A DNA stretch of 63,443 nucleotides from a virus, in IMG/VR virus record IMGVR_UViG_3300005253_000516, positions 1 through 63,443 of that record; one strand, given 5' to 3'. Of this stretch, positions 57,321 through 63,443 are shown piece by piece. The notes beneath the pieces were generated by a model that worked only from the letters and a program-made list of their open reading frames with translations, did not search any database and was not told where the DNA came from. Both the position numbers and the translations under genes were made by a program. Each line of letters starts with the position of its first letter. Position 1 is the stretch's first letter.

Positions 57321-58730
57321 GTGTGGGGCGGCTCGGATTCGTGCGAGCATGAGTGGGGAGAGGAGCAGATAGCGCGCGAGGAGGCGGGCTGGCAACGATG
57401 GAAGCCGAATGATGGGCGCAAGCACAATACCGTTGCGATAAGAACGAACGCCGATAGCAAGCCGTCCCAGGGCGCCTTCTGCCGCTACTGCCACGCCTGG
57501 CGCGGCTCCCTGGGCCTTGAGCCGACGCCCGAGCTCTACATCGCACACATGGCCGAGGTGTTCCGCGAGGTCAAGCGGGTACTGAGGAGCGACGGCACGT
57601 GCTGGGTGAATATGGGGGATAGCTACGCGGGAAGTGGCCCTAGCGGGGCATCCTACCAAAGCAAGACGACAATCGCTCGCGCTGGCAAAAAGCAGGACGG
57701 GGCATTCAGAATCAGTAAGAGGCTTGGCGAGCGTGGCCTAACCTATGCCAACAAGAAGCCTATCGCGCCTCCCGGCCTCAAGCCCAAGGATCTCTGCGGG
57801 ATGCCCTGGCGCCTCGCGTTCGCGCTGCAGGCCGATGGGTGGTGGCTGCGCAGCGAGATCATCTGGCACAAGCCCAACCCCATGCCCGAGAGCGTCCGCG
57901 ACCGGCCGACCAAGGCACACGAGACGGTGTTCCTGCTGACGAAGGCGGCGAGATACTACTATGATGCGGACGCGGTGCGGGAGTCCTACAAACCAGAATC
58001 GGCAGAGCGCTATCGGTATGCCTTGCAAGACACATGCAATACCTATGGGCAGCATAAGCCAGGATTCAAGGCTCGCGAGAAAACGACCAAGACGCGGCCG
58101 CCCAACCCCGCCGGCCGCAACCGCCGCACCGTGTGGACGATTCCCACTGCCGCGTTCCCCGGCTCACACTTTGCGACATTTCCACCCGCCCTCATCGAGC
58201 CCATGATCCTCACGTCGCCGACCAAGTGCTGCGCGGTGTGTGGGGCGGGGTGGGAACGCGTCACAGAGAAGCGCGAAACTGACGAGAAGCATCGACTTGG
58301 GGCCGGTTGGGCCACGCATGATGGTGGTCACGGCAGCATACATCGGGAGGGACGCGAGCAAGAGGTGACATATCAGCCAGTGATTGCGACCACCACCCTC
58401 GGCTTTCGCCCCGCCTGCGACTGTCTCTTTCCCGCCTGGGTGCCGACGCCGCGTCAGGGCAAAGATGAGACCGACGCCGCCTATGCACTGAGAATCTTTC
58501 CTGTGCTAGTGGAGCAATGCCAACTCATGGCCATCTATGAGAGCGCCGAGCCAGAGGACACAGTGCCCGCGGTGGTTCTGGATCCCTTCGTCGGCTCGGG
58601 GACCACTATCATGGTTGCCCTGCGCCATGGCCGTAACGCGATCGGTTTGGAGCTGTCAGAAGAGTACGCCGAAATGGCGCGCCGGCGCATCGTGGCTGAC
58701 AGTCCGCTATTCAATCACACTGGAGGATGA
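57321..58730 (+). CDS. DNA methyltransferase (N4/N6 class), C-terminal part of an interrupted gene
   Basis: 469 residues from a GTG. The frame is open from 57291, directly after the 10-base interruption. It contains the target-recognition region, the family motif HKPNPMPESVRDRPTKAHE, the zinc pair CCAVCG and the AdoMet-binding motif I VVLDPFVGSGTT with IGLELSEEYAEMARRR. Order SPPY before FxGxG marks the beta class. Without the N-terminal SPPYW segment it should be inactive, unless ribosomes bypass the 10 bases or the gene varies between genomes. It would protect phage DNA from host restriction. Confidence 0.82.
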   Translation: MWGGSDSCEHEWGEEQIAREEAGWQRWKPNDGRKHNTVAIRTNADSKPSQGAFCRYCHAWRGSLGLEPTPELYIAHMAEVFREVKRVLRSDGTCWVNMGDSYAGSGPSGASYQSKTTIARAGKKQDGAFRISKRLGERGLTYANKKPIAPPGLKPKDLCGMPWRLAFALQADGWWLRSEIIWHKPNPMPESVRDRPTKAHETVFLLTKAARYYYDADAVRESYKPESAERYRYALQDTCNTYGQHKPGFKAREKTTKTRPPNPAGRNRRTVWTIPTAAFPGSHFATFPPALIEPMILTSPTKCCAVCGAGWERVTEKRETDEKHRLGAGWATHDGGHGSIHREGREQEVTYQPVIATTTLGFRPACDCLFPAWVPTPRQGKDETDAAYALRIFPVLVEQCQLMAIYESAEPEDTVPAVVLDPFVGSGTTIMVALRHGRNAIGLELSEEYAEMARRRIVADSPLFNHTGG

Positions 58731-58731
58731 C

Positions 58732-59031
58732 ATGACCGACCATGATGAGTTGTCGAGCTACCCGTGTCCGCGGTGGTCGCCCTACCAACGGCATGGGTGC
58801 GAGCCTGGCCCGGCCTGCCGTGAGTATGAGGAACACTGCGACTATGAAAAAACCTACCGCGCCCACATCAAGCTGCGCGACGACATACGCACACTGCGCG
58901 CCGCCGTGTTGGGGGATATGACGCCAGCGGAGGCGGAAGCGATGTATCGCACTGCGTCTAAACGCGAGTCCGGATATGTGAACTCACAGGGTCGCTTCAA
59001 CGCCCTGGCCGACGTGGTGGTGGAGCTGTGA
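58732..59031 (+). CDS. Cys-rich small protein (99 aa), family with 60648 and 62436
   Basis: TGGAGGATGAC precedes ATG. SYPCPRWSPYQRHGCEPGPAC and HCDYEKTY form a Cys cluster; then DDIRTLRAAVLGDMTPAEAEAMYR. The protein at 60648 has a similar Cys start and RTVVIAELAGATPQGLASRYR. The 62436 protein shares a YPCP opening. Probably metal-binding; function unknown. Confidence 0.65.
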   Translation: MTDHDELSSYPCPRWSPYQRHGCEPGPACREYEEHCDYEKTYRAHIKLRDDIRTLRAAVLGDMTPAEAEAMYRTASKRESGYVNSQGRFNALADVVVEL

Positions 59032-59498
59032 TGGTTGACAGCGAGCAAACCAAAGAATTGCGGCATATCGCGAAACGTCTAAAGTCGCATGTCGAAGAAA
59101 TTGACACTTTCATCGACCGCGTCGAGGCAGAGAGGCCAAGGGGGCTGCTACCCACGCTGAACGACCAGACGATCTACTGCCTGAAAGACATGATCAACGA
59201 ACATCCGCTTCTCTACAACATAACTGGCTATGAGTGCGTGCAGCATGACCGTGATGGTTTCGGGCATATTTGCAAGTGGGAGACGTTTATCGAGCTTTTG
59301 GCGCACAGGCTTATAGTCGGGGTCGACATAGACGGGGCCGATTTCCGCACGGTTGTCTACACTATCAGCGACGAAGGCCGCAAGGTCGTGAGGGAATGGA
59401 GCAAGCTGTATTGCGCCAGGGCAGACAAGCGCATGGCCGAGTTGACAGAGAGGCGGCGACAAGAGCTGGCCGACGTGGTGGCGAAGCTAGATGCTTGA
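59031..59498 (+). CDS. Hypothetical protein (155 aa)
   Basis: TGATG overlap. A helical N-terminus (ELRHIAKRLKSHVEEIDTFI), then a winged-helix-like middle (FIELLAHRLIVGVDIDGADF, VVYTISDEGRKVVREW). Its stop codon lies inside the -35 element of the next promoter. Might be a DNA-binding regulator. Confidence 0.62.
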   Translation: MVDSEQTKELRHIAKRLKSHVEEIDTFIDRVEAERPRGLLPTLNDQTIYCLKDMINEHPLLYNITGYECVQHDRDGFGHICKWETFIELLAHRLIVGVDIDGADFRTVVYTISDEGRKVVREWSKLYCARADKRMAELTERRRQELADVVAKLDA

Positions 59499-59523
59499 CA
59501 TGCGCCGCGAAATCGCTTATGAT
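59495..59523 (+). promoter_or_regulatory. Sigma-70-like promoter for leader C
   Basis: TTGACA (59495-59500), overlapping the preceding stop codon, a 17-bp spacer and TATGAT (59518-59523). RNA should start near 59530, at the first bases of leader C. Confidence 0.85.
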
Positions 59524-59527
59524 GTGG

Positions 59528-59625
59528 GTGCGAGCACACACGGACACAATAGCACGGCATTCAGCCCGCCAAGGGACAAAGTCCGGTGTGCTCGCACATA
59601 CCGACGGTAGGACCCAAGGCGGGCT
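59528..59625 (+). promoter_or_regulatory. Structured leader C (stem plus pseudoknot)
   Basis: GTGCGAGCACAC plus CGGAC (59528-59545, one bulged A) pair with 59581-59597, giving 17 bp. AGCCCGCC (59563-59570) in the loop is complementary to GGCGGGCT (59618-59625) downstream, which runs into TTT and then the GGAGG of the gene at 59647. Same promoter-proximal position and architecture as leaders B and E. Confidence 0.7.
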
Positions 59626-59646
59626 TTGCGTTGTGGAGGAAAGACG

Positions 59647-59904
59647 ATGACCGATGACACCAAAGAGAGTATGGCCGACATCGACCTTGCCGACTACGCG
59701 CAGGGCCTTGTTGACGGGGATACGTCAGAAGCGGGACGGCCGACGGCTGACACAAACCGCGACCCCGCGCTGGCTAGCATGCTCCTATTCGGCGACATCT
59801 TCCAGGATCTGCCCAAGCTGACAAACGAGCACTTGCGCTTGCTCGGGATACAAATCATCGTGCTGCTCAAGACGCCGCTAGAGGAGAGGACAGATGAAGC
59901 GTAG
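59647..59904 (+). CDS. Hypothetical protein behind leader C (85 aa)
   Basis: The ATG at 59647 after GTGGAGGAAAGACG. Acidic N-terminus, helical C-terminus (LTNEHLRLLGIQIIVLLKTP). Unlike the genes behind leaders A, B and E it is not an HNH protein. Overlaps the DUF5131 gene by 11 bases, so leader C may mainly serve that operon. Confidence 0.65.
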   Translation: MTDDTKESMADIDLADYAQGLVDGDTSEAGRPTADTNRDPALASMLLFGDIFQDLPKLTNEHLRLLGIQIIVLLKTPLEERTDEA

Positions 59905-60628
59905 CAAGATTCCCTACTGCGATTACAGCAGCAGTGACCTAAATGTGGTGACGGGCTGCACATCTGTCTCGTCCGGTTGCAAGAACTGCTGGGCGCGGGC
60001 AATCTATGAGCGCTTCGGACGCGACTTCTCCACTGTGAAGACGCATCCCGACAAGCTACAGCGATTGCGGCGCAAACGATTTCCGATGGATGACAACAAG
60101 CGTGGCCCGCATAGCAAGCCGATCTGTTTCGTGTGCGATACGGGCGATTTGTTTCACGAGGATGTTCCAGAGAACTTTATCGTCCAGGCCATAGATGTAA
60201 TGGCGAACCGAACCGATGTGACTTGGCTGGTACTGACGAAACGAGCGGACTGGCTCTATGGCTTCACGGAAGCGCATGCGCTTTGGCTAGATGACATAGC
60301 ACATATCTGGTTTGGGGTTACTGGCGAGACGCAGCAACTATTATCGGATCGGTGGTCCTGGCTTGACAACGCATCGGTCGAGACGCGCTGGATCTCTGTC
60401 GAGCCCATGCTCGGACCTATCGACCTTGGCGACGCCAGGCCCGACTGGGTCGTATGCGGCGCCGAGAGCGGCCCGAACCGCCGGCCGTTTGACAAGGCGT
60501 GGGCCATCGATTTGAAAAGCCAGTGCGATGAGCGGGACATCCCGTACTTTTTCAAACAGTCGAGCGGTCTCTACCCAGGCACGGACCCGACACTCGACGG
60601 GCGTGAGTGGAAATCGTGGCCGCGGTGA
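59894..60628 (+). CDS. DUF5131 / phage Gp37-Gp68 family protein (244 aa)
   Basis: The diagnostic opening YCDYSSSDLNVVTGCTSVSSGC continues as KNCWARAIYERFG. CFVCDTGDLFHEDVPENF, WLVLTKRADWLY, WFGVTGET, RWISVEPMLGPID and VVCGAESGPNRRP follow the family pattern. These proteins resemble radical-SAM-like (beta/alpha) barrels with a Cys cluster. They are widespread in phages and mycobacteria; the reaction is unknown to me. Confidence 0.88.
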   Translation: MKRSKIPYCDYSSSDLNVVTGCTSVSSGCKNCWARAIYERFGRDFSTVKTHPDKLQRLRRKRFPMDDNKRGPHSKPICFVCDTGDLFHEDVPENFIVQAIDVMANRTDVTWLVLTKRADWLYGFTEAHALWLDDIAHIWFGVTGETQQLLSDRWSWLDNASVETRWISVEPMLGPIDLGDARPDWVVCGAESGPNRRPFDKAWAIDLKSQCDERDIPYFFKQSSGLYPGTDPTLDGREWKSWPR

Positions 60629-60647
60629 CGAGAGAGAGGAGAGCGAC

Positions 60648-61001
60648 GTGAGCCTATGGCATACCATTCGCGGGCGAGAGACGATGGAACATTTCCCCTG
60701 CGTGCCAGAGGGTATTGATGTTGGCATGAATGCAATCAGCTACTTTTGCTCGTCAGAGGAAATGCCTGAGTGCAAAATCGCCGATCTCTGCCCCCTGCGC
60801 CCCATCTATGAGGAGTACGAGGCGATGCGGACAGTGGTGATAGCGGAGCTTGCCGGGGCGACGCCGCAAGGATTGGCGTCGAGGTATCGCACGTTTTCTA
60901 TGGCAACGCTCTTACCGAAATGGCAAAAGGGGCGCGCTATCAAACGCGCCGACGCCTGGGAGGGCTTGGCTGAGAAGCTGGAAGCGATCGAGGCAGAATA
61001 G
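60648..61001 (+). CDS. Cys-rich small protein (117 aa), family with 58732
   Basis: GTG start after GAGAGGAGAGCGAC. HFPCVPEGIDVG and YFCSSEEMPECKIADLCPLRP give five Cys, followed by EEYEAMRTVVIAELAGATPQ and a basic helix. Parallel to the protein at 58732. Metal-binding is likely, function unknown. Confidence 0.65.
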   Translation: MSLWHTIRGRETMEHFPCVPEGIDVGMNAISYFCSSEEMPECKIADLCPLRPIYEEYEAMRTVVIAELAGATPQGLASRYRTFSMATLLPKWQKGRAIKRADAWEGLAEKLEAIEAE

Positions 61002-61015
61002 CAGAGGAGGGAACG

Positions 61016-61519
61016 ATGCGGAAATTGACGTACACGACCGAGTTCGGCGGTGGCTATGGCGAGGTGAGTATAAACTTGCTCGAAGAGGAATCCGAGAAGA
61101 TACTCGGAATCAAAATCGGCCTGATGGGTCCTTTCCATTTGCGCAACGACGACATCGACGAGTTGCACGACAAGATCCACGAGTGCATAGAGGCCCGCGA
61201 GACGTTCGCCAAGCTGGCGGCGCAAGGAATGGGCGGCTGGAATGACCAGCCCGACCCAGAGGCCGCCGAGACGGAGAGCATCTCAGATTCCGCGCTCGGT
61301 ATGCTACGCATGATGGGCAAGGGATCCCTGGTACATGACAACGTAGAGGGTGGAAGATGCCGCTACGCAGAAGCCGTCGCCACCTTGCCGGAGGAACACC
61401 TCGAGGAGCTCCGTAGCCACCGTTTGGTGGAAATAGTAGGGCACGATGAGCTCAACTCCCGTTGCACTTGGGGCATCAGTACCGAAGGCGCTGCCTATCT
61501 CGCAGAACAGGAGGGCTAA
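61016..61519 (+). CDS. Winged-helix-like protein (167 aa)
   Basis: AGAGGAGGGAACG precedes ATG. The N-terminal domain (LRNDDIDELHDKIHECIEARE) is shared with 61522. The C-terminal region (SALGMLRMMGKGSLVHDN, LEELRSHRLVEIVG, TWGISTEGAAYLAEQ) fits a winged-helix with the usual terminal wing strand. Possibly a transcription regulator. Confidence 0.65.
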   Translation: MRKLTYTTEFGGGYGEVSINLLEEESEKILGIKIGLMGPFHLRNDDIDELHDKIHECIEARETFAKLAAQGMGGWNDQPDPEAAETESISDSALGMLRMMGKGSLVHDNVEGGRCRYAEAVATLPEEHLEELRSHRLVEIVGHDELNSRCTWGISTEGAAYLAEQEG

Positions 61520-61521
61520 CG

Positions 61522-62439
61522 ATGCGACGCGAACAAGACAGCAGGATCTATTTCGGACACGCTGAGGAGTGGAGCCTAGCGCGTGAGATGGTGCTGGCAC
61601 AGGAAACGCTAGGTGATGATGGCGTCGAGGACATCTTCAGTGAACAGTACTGCTTTGCCCTCAACGATGACCGCATGCTCATGGCGCCCGGTGAGCTTGC
61701 CGAGCTCCACGAGGCCATCCACGAGATGCTGCGCATGGCAGAGCAGCACCGGGACGCGCTGACGGATGGGGCAGAGCAACAGATACCCCAGCCAGCTCAC
61801 TGGGGTGACCCGTTTAAAGAAGGGCGTCTGTGCGGAGAGATGGCGACCAACATGGCGACGCCCTCAGCCGCCGCGTTGACGGATGGGGCGGGGGAGCCCG
61901 ACCCCGCGCCCGATGAGGCGGAGCTACGCGGGCTGGATCTTGCCATCTTGCGCGGCTTGGATGAGCAAGGCGAGGCCCTCCTGAGTATTGGCGACGATCC
62001 TGGCTTTGTGTGGGAATCCAACGACAACCGCGCGCCCTACACTCACCATACGCTGAACACCTTGGCTGAACGAGGTCTAGTGATGTTCTCCTCGACATTT
62101 CCAAGCAGCGCGCCAAATTACAAACAGCGCTACCGCATCACGTCAGCAGGCCGCGCCCGCCTCGACGCGCAAACGCCAGAGGCGGAGAGCGAGAAACCGC
62201 TTTCGGGTACTGCGCTAGACATATTGCGCGGGATGGCTGGCGGCCGCCGGCTCCTAGACGCCATCGGGAGCGCGTTTGTCACGTATGAGGCAAGCGGCAC
62301 ATCGTTCTCCCGCGAGCCATTTGTCGAATTGCGGAAGCGTGGCCTAGTCTGTGTAGCGCAGGATGCCGGAGACGGCTTCTGCTACTACGCCATCTCTGCC
62401 GAGGGCGAGGACTTTCTCGCAGATCAGGCGCCGTCGTGA
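61522..62439 (+). CDS. Tandem winged-helix-like protein (305 aa), paralogue of 61016
   Basis: AGGAGGGCTAACG precedes ATG. The N-terminal domain ends in LAELHEAIHEMLRMAEQ, as in 61016. Two winged-helix-like units follow: LDLAILRGLDEQGEALLSIG to YRITSAGRARLDAQ, and ALDILRGMAGGRRLLDAIG to YAISAEGEDFLADQ. It appears to be 61016 with a duplicated C-terminal domain. A DNA-binding role is inferred. Confidence 0.65.
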   Translation: MRREQDSRIYFGHAEEWSLAREMVLAQETLGDDGVEDIFSEQYCFALNDDRMLMAPGELAELHEAIHEMLRMAEQHRDALTDGAEQQIPQPAHWGDPFKEGRLCGEMATNMATPSAAALTDGAGEPDPAPDEAELRGLDLAILRGLDEQGEALLSIGDDPGFVWESNDNRAPYTHHTLNTLAERGLVMFSSTFPSSAPNYKQRYRITSAGRARLDAQTPEAESEKPLSGTALDILRGMAGGRRLLDAIGSAFVTYEASGTSFSREPFVELRKRGLVCVAQDAGDGFCYYAISAEGEDFLADQAPS

Positions 62440-62786
62440 GCGGCGAGGCGAAGCGCAAACCGCCCACTCTCGACGCCTATCCCTGTCCCGTCGGCATCGG
62501 GCTCATGTGCAACGCCGAATGCAGGGACGCGATAGACAGGTGCGAGGCCACCATATGTCTCTGGCTGCCCATGTACCGGCAGGCCGTCGCGGATCACAAG
62601 TGCGCGCGGCTGTTGCGCACTTTCGAGGTCAATCTAGGCACCACTTTCGAGCGTTCGCTTGCCGATGTTATTTCGCGAATCTACCGCTATGGGTGGCCAG
62701 GTCTAAAGGAATGGCGGCGAACTCTCTGGCAGTTTACAAGGTTACGCCGCTACATTCGTGACGCCCTCCGCGAGGCGGGGCTGTGA
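62436..62786 (+). CDS. Cys-rich small protein (116 aa)
   Basis: GTGA overlap. DAYPCPVGIGLMCNAECRDA and CEATICLW carry five or more Cys; the C-terminal half is helical and basic (WRRTLWQFTRLRRYIRDAL). Shares the YPCP start with 58732. Metal-binding likely. Confidence 0.65.
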   Translation: MSGEAKRKPPTLDAYPCPVGIGLMCNAECRDAIDRCEATICLWLPMYRQAVADHKCARLLRTFEVNLGTTFERSLADVISRIYRYGWPGLKEWRRTLWQFTRLRRYIRDALREAGL

Positions 62787-63232
62787 CGTCCCCCGACCCT
62801 CGCGCGCAACGGGCCTACAAGCTCTACATCGAGGAGAGCTTGTCGCTGCGGGCTGTGCGAGACATCGTGCGTGCCGATCGCAACAACGTACGCCGCTGGA
62901 TCGTCGAGCTTGGCGGTACGATTCGGTCTCACAGGTCTCGGGGCGTCAGCGCCACGCCTCGGGCAAAGACATTCCCGAATCCAGTCTGTAGCATCGGGCA
63001 CTATGAACGGCAAAACCCTGCTGCGCTGGGCGGTGGCTGGTATTGCGCCAGGCATTGCGACCCCGACCTCCCGCCATGCAAGGAAGAGGCGACAGCGGAG
63101 AACTTGGCGGCATTCGAGAGACTTGGTAAAGCGCGCGAGGCTGACCACGAGCTCATCGCAGAGCGCAAGGCGAAGAAGCTGTCGGGGCGCGCGCTGTGGC
63201 AAGGGGCGCGGGTGAGGGGTAAGTGGAGATGA
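62783..63232 (+). CDS. HTH protein with Cys-rich middle (149 aa)
   Basis: GTGA overlap. The N-terminal part (RAYKLYIEESLSLRAVRDIV, RNNVRRWIVELGGTIR) is a helix-turn-helix of the transposase/regulator type. Then VCSIGHYERQ, WYCARHCDPDLPPC provide a Cys/His cluster, and the C-terminus is basic. Likely a DNA-binding regulator at the end of this operon. Confidence 0.68.
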   Translation: MTSPDPRAQRAYKLYIEESLSLRAVRDIVRADRNNVRRWIVELGGTIRSHRSRGVSATPRAKTFPNPVCSIGHYERQNPAALGGGWYCARHCDPDLPPCKEEATAENLAAFERLGKAREADHELIAERKAKKLSGRALWQGARVRGKWR

Positions 63233-63243
63233 GGGGAAAGCCC

Positions 63244-63272
63244 TTGACATTCGCGCCGCCGTGGTGTATGAT
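63244..63272 (+). promoter_or_regulatory. Sigma-70-like promoter at the circular junction
   Basis: TTGACA (63244-63249), a 17-bp spacer and TATGAT (63267-63272), 11 bases after the previous stop. It reads the small peptide gene at 63333 and, across the junction, leader A and the HNH-AP2 gene at 242. Confidence 0.85.
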
Positions 63273-63332
63273 GGTATTGGTTATCAATCGGCTGCCGTTC
63301 GACTGATTCAAGTTTACCAGGAAGGAGGGAAG

Positions 63333-63422
63333 ATGAAGCGAATCGTTCTGTTGTCGTTCGGACTCGCGTTGTGGCTAGGCCCGCTTGCAGTCAGCGTCGC
63401 GGCTGGGCTCAAGTGGCGGTAG
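63333..63422 (+). CDS. Tiny membrane or signal-like peptide (29 aa)
   Basis: GAAGGAGGGAAG precedes ATG. MKRIVLLSFGLALWLGPLAV is followed by SVAAGLKWR: a basic start, one hydrophobic segment and a basic end, like a small single-pass membrane peptide. Its 3' part lies in the terminal repeat; the left copy would encode Arg instead of Gly in LGPL. Confidence 0.62.
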   Translation: MKRIVLLSFGLALWLGPLAVSVAAGLKWR

Positions 63423-63443
63423 AGATCGGATAGTAGACAAGCC
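63350..63443. repeat. Terminal direct repeat, right copy
   Basis: Matches 1-94 at 93 of 94 positions. Joining the ends gives a continuous transcription unit from the promoter at 63244 through leader A to the gene at 242. Confidence 0.9.

Noticed and set aside
1-63443. CRISPR arrays, integrase/attachment sites and insertion sequences
   Set aside because: No spaced direct repeats, no recombinase gene and no terminal inverted repeats with transposase were seen.

Overview
The window looks like one complete, circular or terminally redundant phage genome. Its first 94 bases recur at its end (63350-63443) with one mismatch, so the unique length is about 63.35 kb. Nearly all genes lie on the + strand, densely packed with ATGA, GTGA or TAATG stop-start overlaps. 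A portal protein, large terminase, capsid protease-scaffold, HK97-type capsid protein, tube protein, overlapping tail chaperones and a 1608-residue tape measure, with no sheath or integrase, point to a long-tailed siphovirus. No DNA polymerase, primase or RNA polymerase is recognisable, so host enzymes are presumably used. The probable host is a member of Chloroflexota (inference): the secreted papain-like protease ends in a PLVLRN-type tail and another exported protein has a Pro-Thr-Ala linker, both habits of Chloroflexota exported proteins.

Layout. (1) 1-2.9 kb: an HNH-AP2 endonuclease behind a structured leader, a nuclease-like protein, small genes and the exported protease. (2) 2.9-9.2 kb: promoter, structured leader, replication initiator-HNH fusion, second initiator/helicase loader with a 14-unit Asp-Ala repeat, DnaB-type helicase, RusA-type resolvase and many small genes. 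(3) 9.2-10.0 kb: a three-gene leftward operon with its own promoter. (4) 10.1-18.5 kb: terminase, portal, a run of small zinc-finger proteins (one fused to a ribosomal L7/L12-type C-terminal domain), minor head protein and a reverse-strand HNH gene. (5) 18.6-21.6 kb: small genes, including paralogues of region 1-2 genes, then a tRNA with an 8-nt anticodon loop and a promoter-hairpin-U-run small RNA locus. (6) 21.6-50.9 kb: structural genes, including four beta-helix proteins, two LamG-like proteins, a 39 x 10-residue repeat fibre, a tube protein fused to Asp-box repeats, tape measure, tail-tip proteins and two membrane proteins of a probable lysis module. (7) 51-63.3 kb: a second early region with another HNH-AP2 gene, small genes separated by GC hairpins, an RHH regulator beside a palindrome, an SSB-like protein, a 523-base gene-free structured stretch, a DNA methyltransferase broken at its catalytic motif, a DUF5131 protein, winged-helix proteins and a tiny membrane peptide crossing the circular junction.

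Regulation. Eight sigma-70-like promoters, all with 17-bp spacers, mark the transcription units. Five loci (+ strand near 125, 39324, 51008 and 59528; - strand near 18574) carry the same RNA architecture: a long perfect stem whose loop holds a segment complementary to a second segment just upstream of the next gene's start, forming a pseudoknot or a switch. Three copies begin within a few bases of the predicted transcription start, and three precede HNH endonuclease genes. This repeated leader element is the best candidate here for an undescribed system.
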